The position numbers and the translations under genes were made by a program. DNA of 64,000 bases from Promineifilum sp. (GTDB lineage Bacteria; Chloroflexota; Anaerolineae; Promineifilales; Promineifilaceae). Under the pieces are notes generated by a model. It saw nothing but the letters and a program-made list of their open reading frames with translations. It did not search any database and was not told the DNA's origin. Below, piece after piece: positions 42,701-50,306 of this stretch; the first letter of the stretch is position 1; each line of letters starts with the position of its first letter. The stretch lies in assembly GCA_020634335.1 (NCBI GenBank), contig JACKBY010000001.1:248001-312000 (forward strand). Reading direction: 5' to 3'.

Positions 42701-42927
42701 GCGACTTCATCCTCGATATGAACGTCGTGCCGCTGGGCGAGCGGTACTTCACTGTCTTCGCCAACGGCGACGCGGCTTACACCGTGCTGCCGCCCAAGTC
42801 CGGCCCGCTGGGCTTCTTCGTCTTCGATTTCGGCGGCCCGCTGAACGAGACGGAGACCGGCTTGCTGTGGCTCTATGGCCCGGGTGCCCCGCCGAACAAC
42901 GAGGCCAAGGCCTGGATTCTGGACTAA
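39775..42927 (+). CDS. Secreted subtilisin-like serine protease (S8) with PA insert
   Basis: 1050 aa. TTG start at 39775 supported by AGGAGG six bases upstream, then a signal peptide (MKFLVVLGVLALTASVAFAQ). An inhibitor-I9-like prodomain spans ~50-170. Catalytic triad: Asp201 in VAVLDSGIDYTHA, His269 in GHGTHVADI, Ser583 in GTSGAAPMVTG. A protease-associated insert lies at ~400-550 (GCAPFSGDLSGYIVLVDRGA). The C-terminal 400 residues are beta-rich and may bind the cell surface or substrate. It probably digests extracellular protein. A strong hairpin follows the stop. Confidence 0.95.
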   Translation: MFRKNSLKRTMKFLVVLGVLALTASVAFAQLERPWTTPAERGDHTERPMPAQIAGAKLDTAVQAQIDDLTGLTLSPALRGETGRVQVVVRLRETATDASTGTDRSLQRQAAMTQQSAVIAGARALDSQARVLARTQLVLNAVVFDIQASALNALAQNPEVVSINPVVNYELDLTETVPYIGATAVQDMGFDGTGVRVAVLDSGIDYTHAALGGSGDVNDYLNNDPTIIEPGTFPTDKVVGGYDFVGGVWPNGPEAPDPDPLDDGPEGGHGTHVADIIGGKIGVAPGVDLYAVKVCSSVSTSCSGIALLQGMEFAADPNMDGNTDDAVDIINMSLGSPYGDPRWDDLSAAVDNASALGILTVASAGNSSDKPYATGTPSGATTALGVAQTAMPSDVQGLMEVVSPPSIAGLYAAVFQPWAAPLTTAIQAPLMYGDTDGDNFDGCAPFSGDLSGYIVLVDRGACNFTLKISNISVAGGEVGIIGLIAPGEPFTGADGGDRPIDIPGYMISQADSNALKSGLAAGEVIVSFDPANGIPLVMHMVGSSSRGPVIGTNESGPDIGAPGASVSALYGTGTGTESFGGTSGAAPMVTGSAALLMDAYPDRSWAEIKAVLMNTGETNIMNEPEFFGGYLAAISRIGGGEVRVDDALNSPLAAWDRDTLSGSLSYGFHDVWNGETMVKRLTIRNYGGQPVTVRSWVDYRYDEDSNGEVRLSVPTWFTVPGRGSVTVPVHMHIRPRTNRPLHDWMMNSGSQGANPDVLTFNEYDGYIYFETVGATNNQIHVPWHVLPRGAGNIMTGVRQTGLNWVRNMGVAASYIDTYSLIGTSPNLPSPMPGANEGEVDLRYVGVQTYPVPAGFCSDVDSFVMSFAVNTWERQTHAISTSFIFYLDMDKDGLDDYAVLNRDVSFNNVTDGRNLTWVLNLVTGDADAFFFTTHETNSGNTVLTFCGDQIGLNASDFLSTSFDVDVEGEDFYYGGPSDFILDMNVVPLGERYFTVFANGDAAYTVLPPKSGPLGFFVFDFGGPLNETETGLLWLYGPGAPPNNEAKAWILD

Positions 42928-42941
42928 GATCTGTTGTCTGA

Positions 42942-42968
42942 GGCCCGATTCCGATAAGGAATCGGGCC
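42942..42968 (+). terminator. Hairpin after the subtilase gene
   Basis: GGCCCGATTCC and GGAATCGGGCC form a perfect 11-bp stem with a 5-base loop 15 bases past the stop. No T run follows, so it may act as an RNA-stabilising or weak termination element. Confidence 0.6.
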
Positions 42969-43049
42969 GTCATGAGGTAAGAAAACAGGCCGCCCGGTTA
43001 TCTGAATAGTAGAGCAACAAGCGGTTCTCATTTTCTTCCTCCTTAGCTT

Positions 43050-43084
43050 AAGCGCCGTATCCGATTTTCGGATACGGCGCTTTT
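43050..43084 (+). terminator. Strong intrinsic terminator
   Basis: A perfect 14-bp stem, AAGCGCCGTATCCG (43050-43063) and its complement (43069-43082), with loop ATTTT and a TTTT tail. It insulates the TPR gene promoter from the subtilase transcript. Confidence 0.8.
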
Positions 43085-43117
43085 GTCGTTTCGGCGGGTA
43101 GCCGGCCGCCAAATGGA

Positions 43118-43123
43118 TATAAT
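43118..43123 (+). promoter_or_regulatory. -10 element giving a leaderless TPR mRNA
   Basis: TATAAT at 43118-43123 lies six bases before the ATG at 43130, so transcription should start at the start codon. There is no room for a ribosome site. The -35 region is poor. Confidence 0.5.
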
Positions 43124-43129
43124 CCTCAC

Positions 43130-43996
43130 ATGCTTGCCGATGCTGCCCAATTCGACGCCTTGTGGGATTATCAGCAGCCGGCCGCGACCGAAACTCTTTT
43201 CCGGGAGCTGTTGCCGGCCGTGGCCGCCGACGCGCCTCTCCGCGCGGAATTGCTCACGCAGATAGCGCGCGCCCAGGGCCTGCAACGTCGCTTTGATGAT
43301 GCGCACGCGACGCTCGATGAGGTGGAGCGAGGTTTGCCCGACTTGCCCATTCGGCCTGCCGTGCGTTATCGGCTGGAACGCGGCCGCGTCTACAATTCCA
43401 GCGGCGATCTCCAGCGGGCGCGAGCTTTCTTCGAGGAAGCCTGGCGGCTGGCCGCGGCCGAGCCGGGCGAGTCGTTTTTCGCCGTCGACGCGGCCCACAT
43501 GATGGCCATTGCCTCCTCTGAGCAAGCCCTGGCATGGAACCGGCGGGCGCTGGAGATTGCCCAGGCCTCTAGCGATCTGCGAACGCGAAACTGGAGCGGC
43601 TCCTTGCTCAACAATATGGGTTGGGCATACCATGAGCTTGGCGATTACCCGGTCGCCCTGCTACATCTTGAGCAGGCTTTAGCCTTTCGCCGGGAGCAGG
43701 GACAAGCTCGCGAGATTCGCATCGCCCGCTGGTGCGTGGCCCGCGTGCGGCGCGACCTGGGCCAGGTGCCGGCCGCCCTCGAAGAGCAGCGCGACCTGCT
43801 GGCCGAGTACGAATCCCTGGGCGAGCGCAGTGGCTACGTCTACGAGGAGATCGGTGAATGTCTTCTGGCCCTGGGCGACAGAGCCGCCGCGCTGCCTTTC
43901 CTGGGGCTGGCCTATGAGGAGTTGTCGGCCGATCCGTGGCTGGTAGCCAACGAACCGGCCCGGTTGCAGCGGCTTCGTGATCTCAGCTCAGGCTGA
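43130..43996 (+). CDS. Tetratricopeptide-repeat protein
   Basis: 288 aa, no signal peptide. Helical pairs typical of TPRs recur: LLTQIARAQGLQRRFDDAHATLDEV, then GDLQRARAFFEEAWRLA, LLNNMGWAYHELGDYPVALLHLEQAL and GECLLALGDRAAALPFLGLAYEEL. It probably acts as a protein-interaction scaffold or regulator. Its 3' end overlaps the convergent metC/metZ-type gene by 14 bases. Likely translated from a leaderless message. Confidence 0.82.
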   Translation: MLADAAQFDALWDYQQPAATETLFRELLPAVAADAPLRAELLTQIARAQGLQRRFDDAHATLDEVERGLPDLPIRPAVRYRLERGRVYNSSGDLQRARAFFEEAWRLAAAEPGESFFAVDAAHMMAIASSEQALAWNRRALEIAQASSDLRTRNWSGSLLNNMGWAYHELGDYPVALLHLEQALAFRREQGQAREIRIARWCVARVRRDLGQVPAALEEQRDLLAEYESLGERSGYVYEEIGECLLALGDRAAALPFLGLAYEELSADPWLVANEPARLQRLRDLSSG

Positions 43997-45179
43997 GCGA
44001 TAACGCGTGATCGATATCGGCGATGATGTCGTCGATATGCTCCAGACCGACCGAGACGCGAATTAATCCCGGCGTGATGCCCACTGCTTGCCGGTCGCCT
44101 TCGCTCAGGCCACTGTGGGTGGTGCTGGCGGGGTGTGTGGCGGTGGTGCGCACGTCGCCCAGATTGGCGACGATGTCGCACATCTGCAGCGCGTTCAGGA
44201 AGCGCCTGCCTCCGGTCACTCCGCCGGCCACGGCAAACGTCACCAGCCCGCCGCCGGACGTCATCTGGCGGGTTGCCAACTCGTGTTGCGGGTGCGACGG
44301 CAGGAACGGATAGCGAACGGCTTCCACGCCCGGCCGGCCCTCCAGCCACTCGGCCAGGGCCAGCGCGTTGGCGCAGTGGCGCTCCATGCGCAGCGGCAGC
44401 GTCTCCAACGCCTGGCTCACCAACCAACTGTTGAACGGGGAGAGCGTCGGCCCGGTCTGGCGCACAAACTGGGTCAATTCCTTGATCAGGAACGAGTCGC
44501 CCAGGATCGCCCCGCCGATGGTGCGTCCCTGGCCGTCGAGGAACTTCGTCGTCGAGTGGACGACCAGGTCCGCGCCCCAGGCGAGCGGTTGCTGCCCCAA
44601 CGGCGTGGCGAAGGTATTGTCGACGACCACGTGTACGCCTCGCGTGCGGCACAGCGCCACGACCTGGGCCAGATCGACCAGCGTCAGGCCGGGATTCGAG
44701 GGTGTCTCCAGCAAACAGAGGCGCGTCTCCGGCCGGATCAGGTCGGCCCACGTGTCCGGCCGCTCGCTGTCGGCGTAGGTGTGGCTGATGCCCCAGCGGG
44801 GCAGAGTGGTCGTCAGAATCTGGTGTGTGGCCCCGAATAGTGATCGAGAGGCGAGGATGTGGTCGCCGCTGTTGAGCAACCCGGCCAGAACGCTGAAAAT
44901 CGCCGCCATGCCGGAGGCGGTTGTGATGCCGGCCTCGGCGCCTTCCAGCGCGCACAGCCGGGCGATCAGCTCGTCGGTGTTGGGGTTTTCCCAGCGACTG
45001 TAGACGTAGCCCTGTTGTTCGCCACTGTAGACGGTTCGCGCCGTTTCGGCATCGGGGAAGGTGAAGCCGGAGGCCATGTAGAGGGGCGTGACCTGTTCGC
45101 GGTGGGGGCCGGCGGCGGTGCGCTCGCGAATAATCCGGGTTTCCAGATGAGTTCCCTTGTGGTTCGTTTCCTGGGACAT
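43983..45179 (-). CDS. Trans-sulfuration PLP enzyme (O-succinylhomoserine sulfhydrylase/cystathionine synthase family)
   Basis: 398 aa. Substrate and cofactor motifs: YSRWENPNTDELIARLCALEG, GITTASGMAAIFS, LLETPSNPGLTLVDL, VDNTFATPLGQQPL, and the PLP lysine in HSTTKFLDGQGRTIGG (Lys212). The C-terminal IRVSVGLEHIDDIIADI is intact. It makes homocysteine or cystathionine from an activated homoserine. MetZ-like is the closest reading, but methionine gamma-lyase cannot be excluded. Monocistronic. Confidence 0.9.
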   Translation of the reverse strand: MSQETNHKGTHLETRIIRERTAAGPHREQVTPLYMASGFTFPDAETARTVYSGEQQGYVYSRWENPNTDELIARLCALEGAEAGITTASGMAAIFSVLAGLLNSGDHILASRSLFGATHQILTTTLPRWGISHTYADSERPDTWADLIRPETRLCLLETPSNPGLTLVDLAQVVALCRTRGVHVVVDNTFATPLGQQPLAWGADLVVHSTTKFLDGQGRTIGGAILGDSFLIKELTQFVRQTGPTLSPFNSWLVSQALETLPLRMERHCANALALAEWLEGRPGVEAVRYPFLPSHPQHELATRQMTSGGGLVTFAVAGGVTGGRRFLNALQMCDIVANLGDVRTTATHPASTTHSGLSEGDRQAVGITPGLIRVSVGLEHIDDIIADIDHALSLSLS

Positions 45180-45308
45180 AGTGCTGCCTCGCTATTTGAA
45201 TGATGAGCAGGTTGTTTATATCCTCAAGCGACACAACCGGCGAATGGCGTCATGAGTTGCGTGGCCGTGGATTTCACGATTTCGTCATGCAATCGTCAGG
45301 TTTAAGGC

Positions 45309-45337
45309 TTGTCACCCCATCACAATGTCGTTATAGT
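45309..45337 (+). promoter_or_regulatory. Promoter giving a near-leaderless PP2C mRNA
   Basis: TTGTCA (45309-45314), 17 bases, TATAGT (45332-45337). The ATG at 45345 lies seven bases beyond the -10, where transcription should start. Confidence 0.6.
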
Positions 45338-45344
45338 GCCGAGG

Positions 45345-46331
45345 ATGGAAGCGACCGTTCCCCTATCGGCCGCCTGGCGAACCGATCCCGGCTTGGTGCG
45401 AAGTCACAATGAGGACTTCGTCATTGTCTATGAGCCGGAGACGCCCGACGACTACCTTCTGCATGGCACTCTCTACGTCGTTGCTGACGGCGTCGGCGGC
45501 GCGGATGCGGGGGAAGTTGCCAGCCAGTACGCCGGCGAGCGCACGATGCACCACTATCTGGAATCCGATGATAGTGACGGGCCCGGGGCGCGCCTCATCG
45601 AGGCCATGCAGGCCGCCAACACCGACCTGCGCCGGTTGGCGGCCGAGCGTGACGACAGCCGGCGCATGGCGACGACGATGGTGGCTGTCGTCATTCGCGA
45701 CGCGCGAGCCTACATCGGCAACGTCGGCGACAGCCGCGCCTATCTGTGGCGGCAAGGCACGCTGGCCCAAGTGACGCGCGACCAGAGCCTGGTGGCGCGG
45801 CTGGTGGAGGAAGGAGCGCTGACGGCCGAAGAAGCGTTGCGCTATCCATACAAGAACGTCATTCTCTATAGCCTGGGGTCGGAGAAGCGGCCGCCCATTG
45901 ATCTGTTCGAGGTCGAGCTGGAGCCGGGCGATCTGTTGCTGCTGTGCTCCGACGGCCTGACTCGCCACCTGGCCGACGCTGAAATCGCCGAGATAGTGGG
46001 GCGCGAGCTGCCGGCTGAGGCCGTCGAGGTATTGGTGGGGTTGGCCCGCGAGCGCGGCGGCGAGGACAACATCACCGTGGCCGTGATCCAGCACGGGCCG
46101 CGTCCGGCAGCGGAAGAGACGGTCGCTGCCATCGCGGATGTCGATGATGAGCTTTTGACCCGGACCATCGCGCGGCCGCGGCCGGAGCCATTAGCGGCGC
46201 AGGCAATGCTGGTGGAGGTGGTCGCCGAGGCGCATCCTCGCCTGTGGCCGTTGTTACTCGTGCTGACGACGGTTATGATCATCCTCATATTTTTGCTGTG
46301 GATTGTTATCCAGCAAGCTACCGCCATTTAG
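45345..46331 (+). CDS. PP2C-type protein phosphatase with C-terminal membrane anchor
   Basis: 328 aa. PP2C core: RTDPGLVRSHNEDFVIVYEP, YVVADGVGGADAGEVAS, AYIGNVGDSRAYLWR, LLLCSDGLTRHLAD and GGEDNITVAVIQ, with all metal-binding Asp residues. After a linker a single C-terminal helix (LWPLLLVLTTVMIILIFLLW) anchors it with the catalytic domain in the cytoplasm. Unlike the PP2C at 29967 it has no zinc ribbon. It would dephosphorylate Ser/Thr kinase targets; no kinase is nearby. Confidence 0.92.
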   Translation: MEATVPLSAAWRTDPGLVRSHNEDFVIVYEPETPDDYLLHGTLYVVADGVGGADAGEVASQYAGERTMHHYLESDDSDGPGARLIEAMQAANTDLRRLAAERDDSRRMATTMVAVVIRDARAYIGNVGDSRAYLWRQGTLAQVTRDQSLVARLVEEGALTAEEALRYPYKNVILYSLGSEKRPPIDLFEVELEPGDLLLLCSDGLTRHLADAEIAEIVGRELPAEAVEVLVGLARERGGEDNITVAVIQHGPRPAAEETVAAIADVDDELLTRTIARPRPEPLAAQAMLVEVVAEAHPRLWPLLLVLTTVMIILIFLLWIVIQQATAI

Positions 46332-46363
46332 ATTCGTGCAACCCGCGCGCTCTCTGAGCGTTT

Positions 46364-46392
46364 TTGACATAAACTGTAAAATTCCCTACAAT
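46364..46392 (+). promoter_or_regulatory. Promoter of the RNase J gene
   Basis: TTGACA (46364-46369), 17 bases, TACAAT (46387-46392), then 10 AT-rich bases to the ATG at 46403. The leader would be about three bases with no ribosome site. Confidence 0.7.
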
Positions 46393-46402
46393 TTAATATA
46401 GT

Positions 46403-48049
46403 ATGACAAACGTATTACGTATTTTACCCTTAGGGGGACTCGGCGAGATCGGTAAGAATATGACCGTCATCGAGTATGGGGACGACATCCTCATCGTCGA
46501 TGCCGGCGTCATGTTCCCCGAGAATGACATGCTCGGCGTCGATCTCATCATCCCCGACTATAACTATCTCATGGAGGGCGACCGACTTTCCAAAGTCCGG
46601 GCCATCCTGATCACCCATGGACACGAAGACCACATCGGCGCTCTGCCGCATATCGTTGAAGATATCCATGCGCCCATCTACGCCACGCCGCTGACGTTGG
46701 GCCTGATTGAAAATAAGCTGCGCGAGGCCAAGCACCTGCACGAAATCGAGTTGATCTCCTTTCGCGCCGGAGAAGTGCTGGAAATCGGCCCTTTCAAAGT
46801 TGAGCCGTTTCACGTGGCTCATAGCATCCCCGATTGCGTGGGGTTCGGCATCACGACGCCGGCCGGGCTGATCGTCCACACGGGCGATTATAAATTTGAC
46901 CACACGCCCATTGACAGTTGGCCGCCCGACTTCGCCAAGCTGGCCGAATTTTCGCAGCGCGGCGTGCTGGCCTTGCTGGCCGACAGCACCAACGCTGACC
47001 GTCCCGGGTGGACGGAATCAGAGATGCAATTGCTGGAAGGTTTTGAAGACGTGTTTCGCAAGGCAGAGGGGCGAATTATCGTCGCCACTTTCGCCTCGCT
47101 GATCTCGCGCGTCACTATTGCCGCCGCCGCCGCGATCAAGTTCGATCGCAAGATGGCTATCGCCGGGCGGTCCATGCGCGACTCTGTGAAAATCGCCCGC
47201 AAGCTCGGCTATCTGGACCTGCCCGACGATCTCATTGTCGATTTGTCACAGGCGGTCAAGATGCCACCCAGCAAGGTCGTGATCATGGTGACGGGGTCGC
47301 AAGGGGAGCCTTCGGCCGTTCTGGGGCGTCTGGCGCGCGGGCGGCACAATCAGTTGAGCATTCAGGAAGGCGACACGGTCGTTTTTTCCGCCCACCCCAT
47401 CCCCGGCAATGAGGAGCTGATCTATCGCACGATTAACCAGCTTTACCAGCGAGGGGCGACGGTGCTCTATGACCGCATTGCCAACGTCCACGTATCGGGC
47501 CATGCCAGCCGGGAAGAGATGAAGTTGCTGATCAACATGATCCGGCCGCTGTTTTTCATTCCCGTCCACGGCGAGTTGCGCCATCTGAAGCTGCACGCAG
47601 AGATAGCGAAGGGCTTGGGTATTCCCGAGGATCGGATCGCTGTGGTCGAAAACGGCACGCCCATCGAACTCACGCCTTACAGCATGACGGTGTGCGACCG
47701 CCTGCCCGGTGGCTACGTCTTTGTCGACGGGGCCGGTGTGGGCGACATCGGTTGGGCGGAAGTGCGCGACCGCGACCGGCTGGCCCAGGCGGGTTACTTC
47801 TTCGCCGTCGTTCGCACCAACGGCAACGGCGAGTTGCTGGGACGTCCCAAGCTGAACACGCGTGGCTTTGTGAACGAGAAGGAGGCCGACGAGCTATTGA
47901 AGGGCGCCGAAGAGACGATTGCCCGCGTAGCGCGCGAAGCCTTCAACGCGGGGCGCGAATTGACTGACGGTCAGGTGGAGTCAGCACTCAATCGTTATTT
48001 ATATGATGAGACCCGCAAGCGTCCGGTCATCGAAGCTATCGTGATCTAG
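46403..48049 (+). CDS. rnj: Ribonuclease J (metallo-beta-lactamase/beta-CASP)
   Basis: 548 aa. Start LRILPLGGLGEIGKNMTVIE is diagnostic. The zinc motif is HGHEDH (His72, His74, Asp76, His77), the beta-CASP segment VTGSQGEPSAVLGRLARG, and PVHGELRHLKLHAEIA with a zinc His. The C-terminal domain is complete. RNase J is an endo- and 5'-3' exoribonuclease for mRNA decay and rRNA maturation. It has its own strong promoter and an apparently leaderless message. Confidence 0.96.
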   Translation: MTNVLRILPLGGLGEIGKNMTVIEYGDDILIVDAGVMFPENDMLGVDLIIPDYNYLMEGDRLSKVRAILITHGHEDHIGALPHIVEDIHAPIYATPLTLGLIENKLREAKHLHEIELISFRAGEVLEIGPFKVEPFHVAHSIPDCVGFGITTPAGLIVHTGDYKFDHTPIDSWPPDFAKLAEFSQRGVLALLADSTNADRPGWTESEMQLLEGFEDVFRKAEGRIIVATFASLISRVTIAAAAAIKFDRKMAIAGRSMRDSVKIARKLGYLDLPDDLIVDLSQAVKMPPSKVVIMVTGSQGEPSAVLGRLARGRHNQLSIQEGDTVVFSAHPIPGNEELIYRTINQLYQRGATVLYDRIANVHVSGHASREEMKLLINMIRPLFFIPVHGELRHLKLHAEIAKGLGIPEDRIAVVENGTPIELTPYSMTVCDRLPGGYVFVDGAGVGDIGWAEVRDRDRLAQAGYFFAVVRTNGNGELLGRPKLNTRGFVNEKEADELLKGAEETIARVAREAFNAGRELTDGQVESALNRYLYDETRKRPVIEAIVI

Positions 48050-48064
48050 ACGAGCTTGCCCGGA

Positions 48065-48664
48065 CTAGCGGTACAGGACGCGCGTCCCCAGAGGATGGCG
48101 CGTCTTTTCTTTTGTCTCGGACGCATAGCCGACCGTGATCAACCCTTGCGGCTGCCAGTCGTCGGGCAGGTCAAGCGTCCGACGCACGGTTTCGGGGCAG
48201 AAGAGCGGCGCGCACAGCCAGCACGCGCCCAGCCCCAGCGCGTGGGCGGCCAACAGGATGTTTTGTCCGGCCATCGCCGTGCTCTGGGCGGCCATGAGTG
48301 CCTCATTGCGGGCGCGACGCTCGTCGGGATAGGCGTCCATATCGGCCAGGCTGAGACTGAGCAGGATGAGCAGCGGCGCGGCGGTCAGGCGGGCGTAGGA
48401 GCGCCCCGCATCCCGTTCGATGAAATCGGCCGGCAGGCCGTCGGCCGCCAGATCCCGTCGCAATTGCTCACCCATGGCCGTCGCCAGGCGGTGCTTCGTC
48501 GCTGCTCCAGAAATGACGACGAAGCGCCAGGGCTGCCGGTTGTGGGCCGACGGCGCCCAGATGGCCGCTTCCAGCAGTTGATCGACCAGCTCCGTCGCTA
48601 CCGGCCGGGCGTCGTAGCGGCGGAGCGAGCGACGCGCGCGAATGGATTCAAGAGTATCTTGCAT
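48065..48664 (-). CDS. Nitroreductase-family FMN oxidoreductase
   Basis: 199 aa. SIRARRSLRRYDARPV binds FMN phosphate; AAIWAPSAHNRQPWRFVVIS and the ALGLGACWLCAPLF helix followed by LPDDWQPQGLITVGYASE are family-typical. These enzymes are dimers that reduce nitro groups, quinones or flavin-like substrates with NAD(P)H. The specific role is unknown. It converges with RNase J, 15 bases apart. Confidence 0.9.
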   Translation of the reverse strand: MQDTLESIRARRSLRRYDARPVATELVDQLLEAAIWAPSAHNRQPWRFVVISGAATKHRLATAMGEQLRRDLAADGLPADFIERDAGRSYARLTAAPLLILLSLSLADMDAYPDERRARNEALMAAQSTAMAGQNILLAAHALGLGACWLCAPLFCPETVRRTLDLPDDWQPQGLITVGYASETKEKTRHPLGTRVLYR

Positions 48665-48714
48665 GATGCCGGATGTTAGCTCATTCTGCCGGTTAGGAAA
48701 CTGACCCTACAGCA

Positions 48715-48746
48715 AAAAAGCCCTGCGGGGGAGCGCTGGGCTTTTT
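48715..48746. terminator. Bidirectional terminator-like hairpin between divergent genes
   Basis: AAAAAGCCC (48715-48723) pairs with GGGCTTTTT (48738-48746), with further GCG/CGC pairing inside. A and T runs on both sides would serve either strand. Its position between two divergently transcribed genes is unusual. Confidence 0.6.
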
Positions 48747-48776
48747 GCGGGAAGAGGAGAAAAAGGAGGACTATTG

Positions 48777-48902
48777 GTGTTACTTAATGATAACGATATG
48801 ATAACGGGTATGAGGGTCACTGTCGCAGTCCTAAGTTACAGGCTAGGTGTAACCTATTTTACACTTCGCCGGCGTGCGCCGGAGATAATCCGCCGTGGCT
48901 GA
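48777..48902 (+). CDS. Candidate 41-residue ORF overlapping the next gene start
   Basis: GTG 48777 (or TTG 48774) follows a near-perfect AAAGGAGGA ribosome site. The frame ends at TGA 48900-48902, overlapping the zinc-ribbon gene's GTG at 48895, a coupling geometry. The product (LLNDNDMITGMRV..., Arg-rich tail) matches nothing I know. It could be a leader peptide. Confidence 0.3.
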   Translation: MLLNDNDMITGMRVTVAVLSYRLGVTYFTLRRRAPEIIRRG

Positions 48903-49731
48903 CCATTGCCCGAATTGCGACCGGCCGGTGCTGGCGACCGACGTCACTTGCTGGCACTGTGGCTACCAACTGCCCCGCAAGGCCAACACCCGGCCCACCG
49001 GCGCGCCGGCCCCGGCCGTGCCCGGCAGCCGGCATCCCGCCGGGGAAGAGGCGGCCAAGCCGGGCGAGTATGATTGGCGGGCACTGGCGGTCTATGGCCT
49101 GCTGACGGTGGCGCTCGTGGTGGCCTTGGGGTTGGTCATGCGCTCGTTGAACCGCCAGCCGATTCTGGTGCGTAGCGCCGGGATCGATCTGGGTGGCGAG
49201 TGGGTAATCGTCACCGATGCAGACTTGCGCTACACGTTGAGCTTTCCGACCGATTGGCAGTGGATCGACGCGGCCGCCCGCGCGCAGAGCGAATTGCTGT
49301 TGCAGGTTATCGAGCATCAACCTTATATCGACCGCGCCTTGCGGCCGTTGGGCGAGATAGCCGGAGACGCTGAGATAGTCGCCGTGGCCGTGGGAACCCG
49401 CCTTCTGGAAGATACCGATCCAAAGCCGTTTGTCGTCGTGGGACAAAGCGAGCGCTTGCGAGGCCTGGACCCGCAGGATGCGCTTGACCGGCTGACTGAA
49501 CGGCCGTTCCAGGTGACTGAGAAGGCCATCGACACTCGCCTGGCCGGTCAAACGCAAGCCCGTTTTAACGTCCTTGACGGCGCCAATGCCTATCAATGCC
49601 GTCATCTCTTCGTCGTGGGCAAGGACAAGCCCGGCTATCTGGTGGCTGCTTGCGCCCCGCAGGCCCGGTTTGGGGCTCTGAAGCAGGAGCTGGATGACAT
49701 TCTCGATAGCTTTCAGCTACTGGAATATTGA
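48895..49731 (+). CDS. Zinc-ribbon, single-pass membrane protein with extracytoplasmic domain
   Basis: 278 aa from GTG 48895. The ribbon has Cys5, Cys8, Cys19, Cys22 (HCPNCDRP, TCWHCGYQL). One helix at ~residues 63-82 (LAVYGLLTVALVVALGLVM) is followed by a soluble domain starting GGEWVIVTDADLRYTLSFP, reminiscent of PsbP-like or lipoprotein-type folds. Topology resembles the 31603 protein: a cytoplasmic zinc ribbon and an outside domain. Function unknown. GATAAT lies five bases before the GTG. Confidence 0.72.
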   Translation: MADHCPNCDRPVLATDVTCWHCGYQLPRKANTRPTGAPAPAVPGSRHPAGEEAAKPGEYDWRALAVYGLLTVALVVALGLVMRSLNRQPILVRSAGIDLGGEWVIVTDADLRYTLSFPTDWQWIDAAARAQSELLLQVIEHQPYIDRALRPLGEIAGDAEIVAVAVGTRLLEDTDPKPFVVVGQSERLRGLDPQDALDRLTERPFQVTEKAIDTRLAGQTQARFNVLDGANAYQCRHLFVVGKDKPGYLVAACAPQARFGALKQELDDILDSFQLLEY

Positions 49732-49759
49732 GAACGCTGTATTGAGAGAGCTATGATCC

Positions 49760-49810
49760 GCGAATTGATTTCACAGATATCTTCTTAAATCTGCGTAATC
49801 TGCGGATTTT
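49760..49810. repeat. Degenerate ATCTGCG-type iterated repeat
   Basis: AAATCTGCGTAATCTGCGGA (from 49787) repeats the unit of the inverted repeat at 12056-12099. The left arm (TTTCACAGATATC) is only partly complementary. It lies between the zinc-ribbon gene and the archease gene. Confidence 0.6.
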
Positions 49811-49871
49811 ACTACTGAAAGTCATTGCTGTGACGATGGGTTGAGCGCCCATACTTCGCATAATTGTTACT

Positions 49872-50297
49872 ATGAGCGACGATCACGACGACGACGCCAT
49901 CCGCATCGTGGAGCACACGGCCGATTGGGCTTTGCGCCTGCGCGGACGTGATCTGGCCGACTTGTTTGCCCGCGCCGCCGAGGGGATGGCCTATCTGCTG
50001 GCCGGCGACCTGTCGGCCGTGTCTTTGGATGAGGCCAGGGACGTGACTCTGGAGGCCTACGACGCTGAAGATTTGCTGGTGGTCTGGTTGGGCGAGCTGG
50101 CCTACTGGGCCGAGCGGGACGGACTGGTGTTCCCCGTGGCGCAACTGGCGGAAGTGACGCCGTCTACTTTGACCGGTCGCGTGCGTGGCGGGCGACCACC
50201 CGAAATGCAGAAGCATATCAAAGCCGTCACCTATCACGATTTGAAAATCCGGCCGACTGAGCGGGGGCTGGAGGTGACGGTCGTATTTGACGTTTAG
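49872..50297 (+). CDS. Archease, RtcB ligase cofactor
   Basis: 141 aa, full length. Conserved pattern: IRIVEHTADWALRLRGRDLA (metal-binding His/Asp), ARAAEGMAYLLAG, a central DLLVVWLGELAYW helix, KHIKAVTYHDLKI and the terminal acidic strand VTVVFDV. Archease speeds guanylylation of RtcB and allows multiple turnover. rtcB follows 9 bases later. A CATAAT element at 49859-49864 ends seven bases before the ATG, so the message may be leaderless. Confidence 0.93.
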   Translation: MSDDHDDDAIRIVEHTADWALRLRGRDLADLFARAAEGMAYLLAGDLSAVSLDEARDVTLEAYDAEDLLVVWLGELAYWAERDGLVFPVAQLAEVTPSTLTGRVRGGRPPEMQKHIKAVTYHDLKIRPTERGLEVTVVFDV

Positions 50298-50306
50298 GAG
50301 GTAAGG

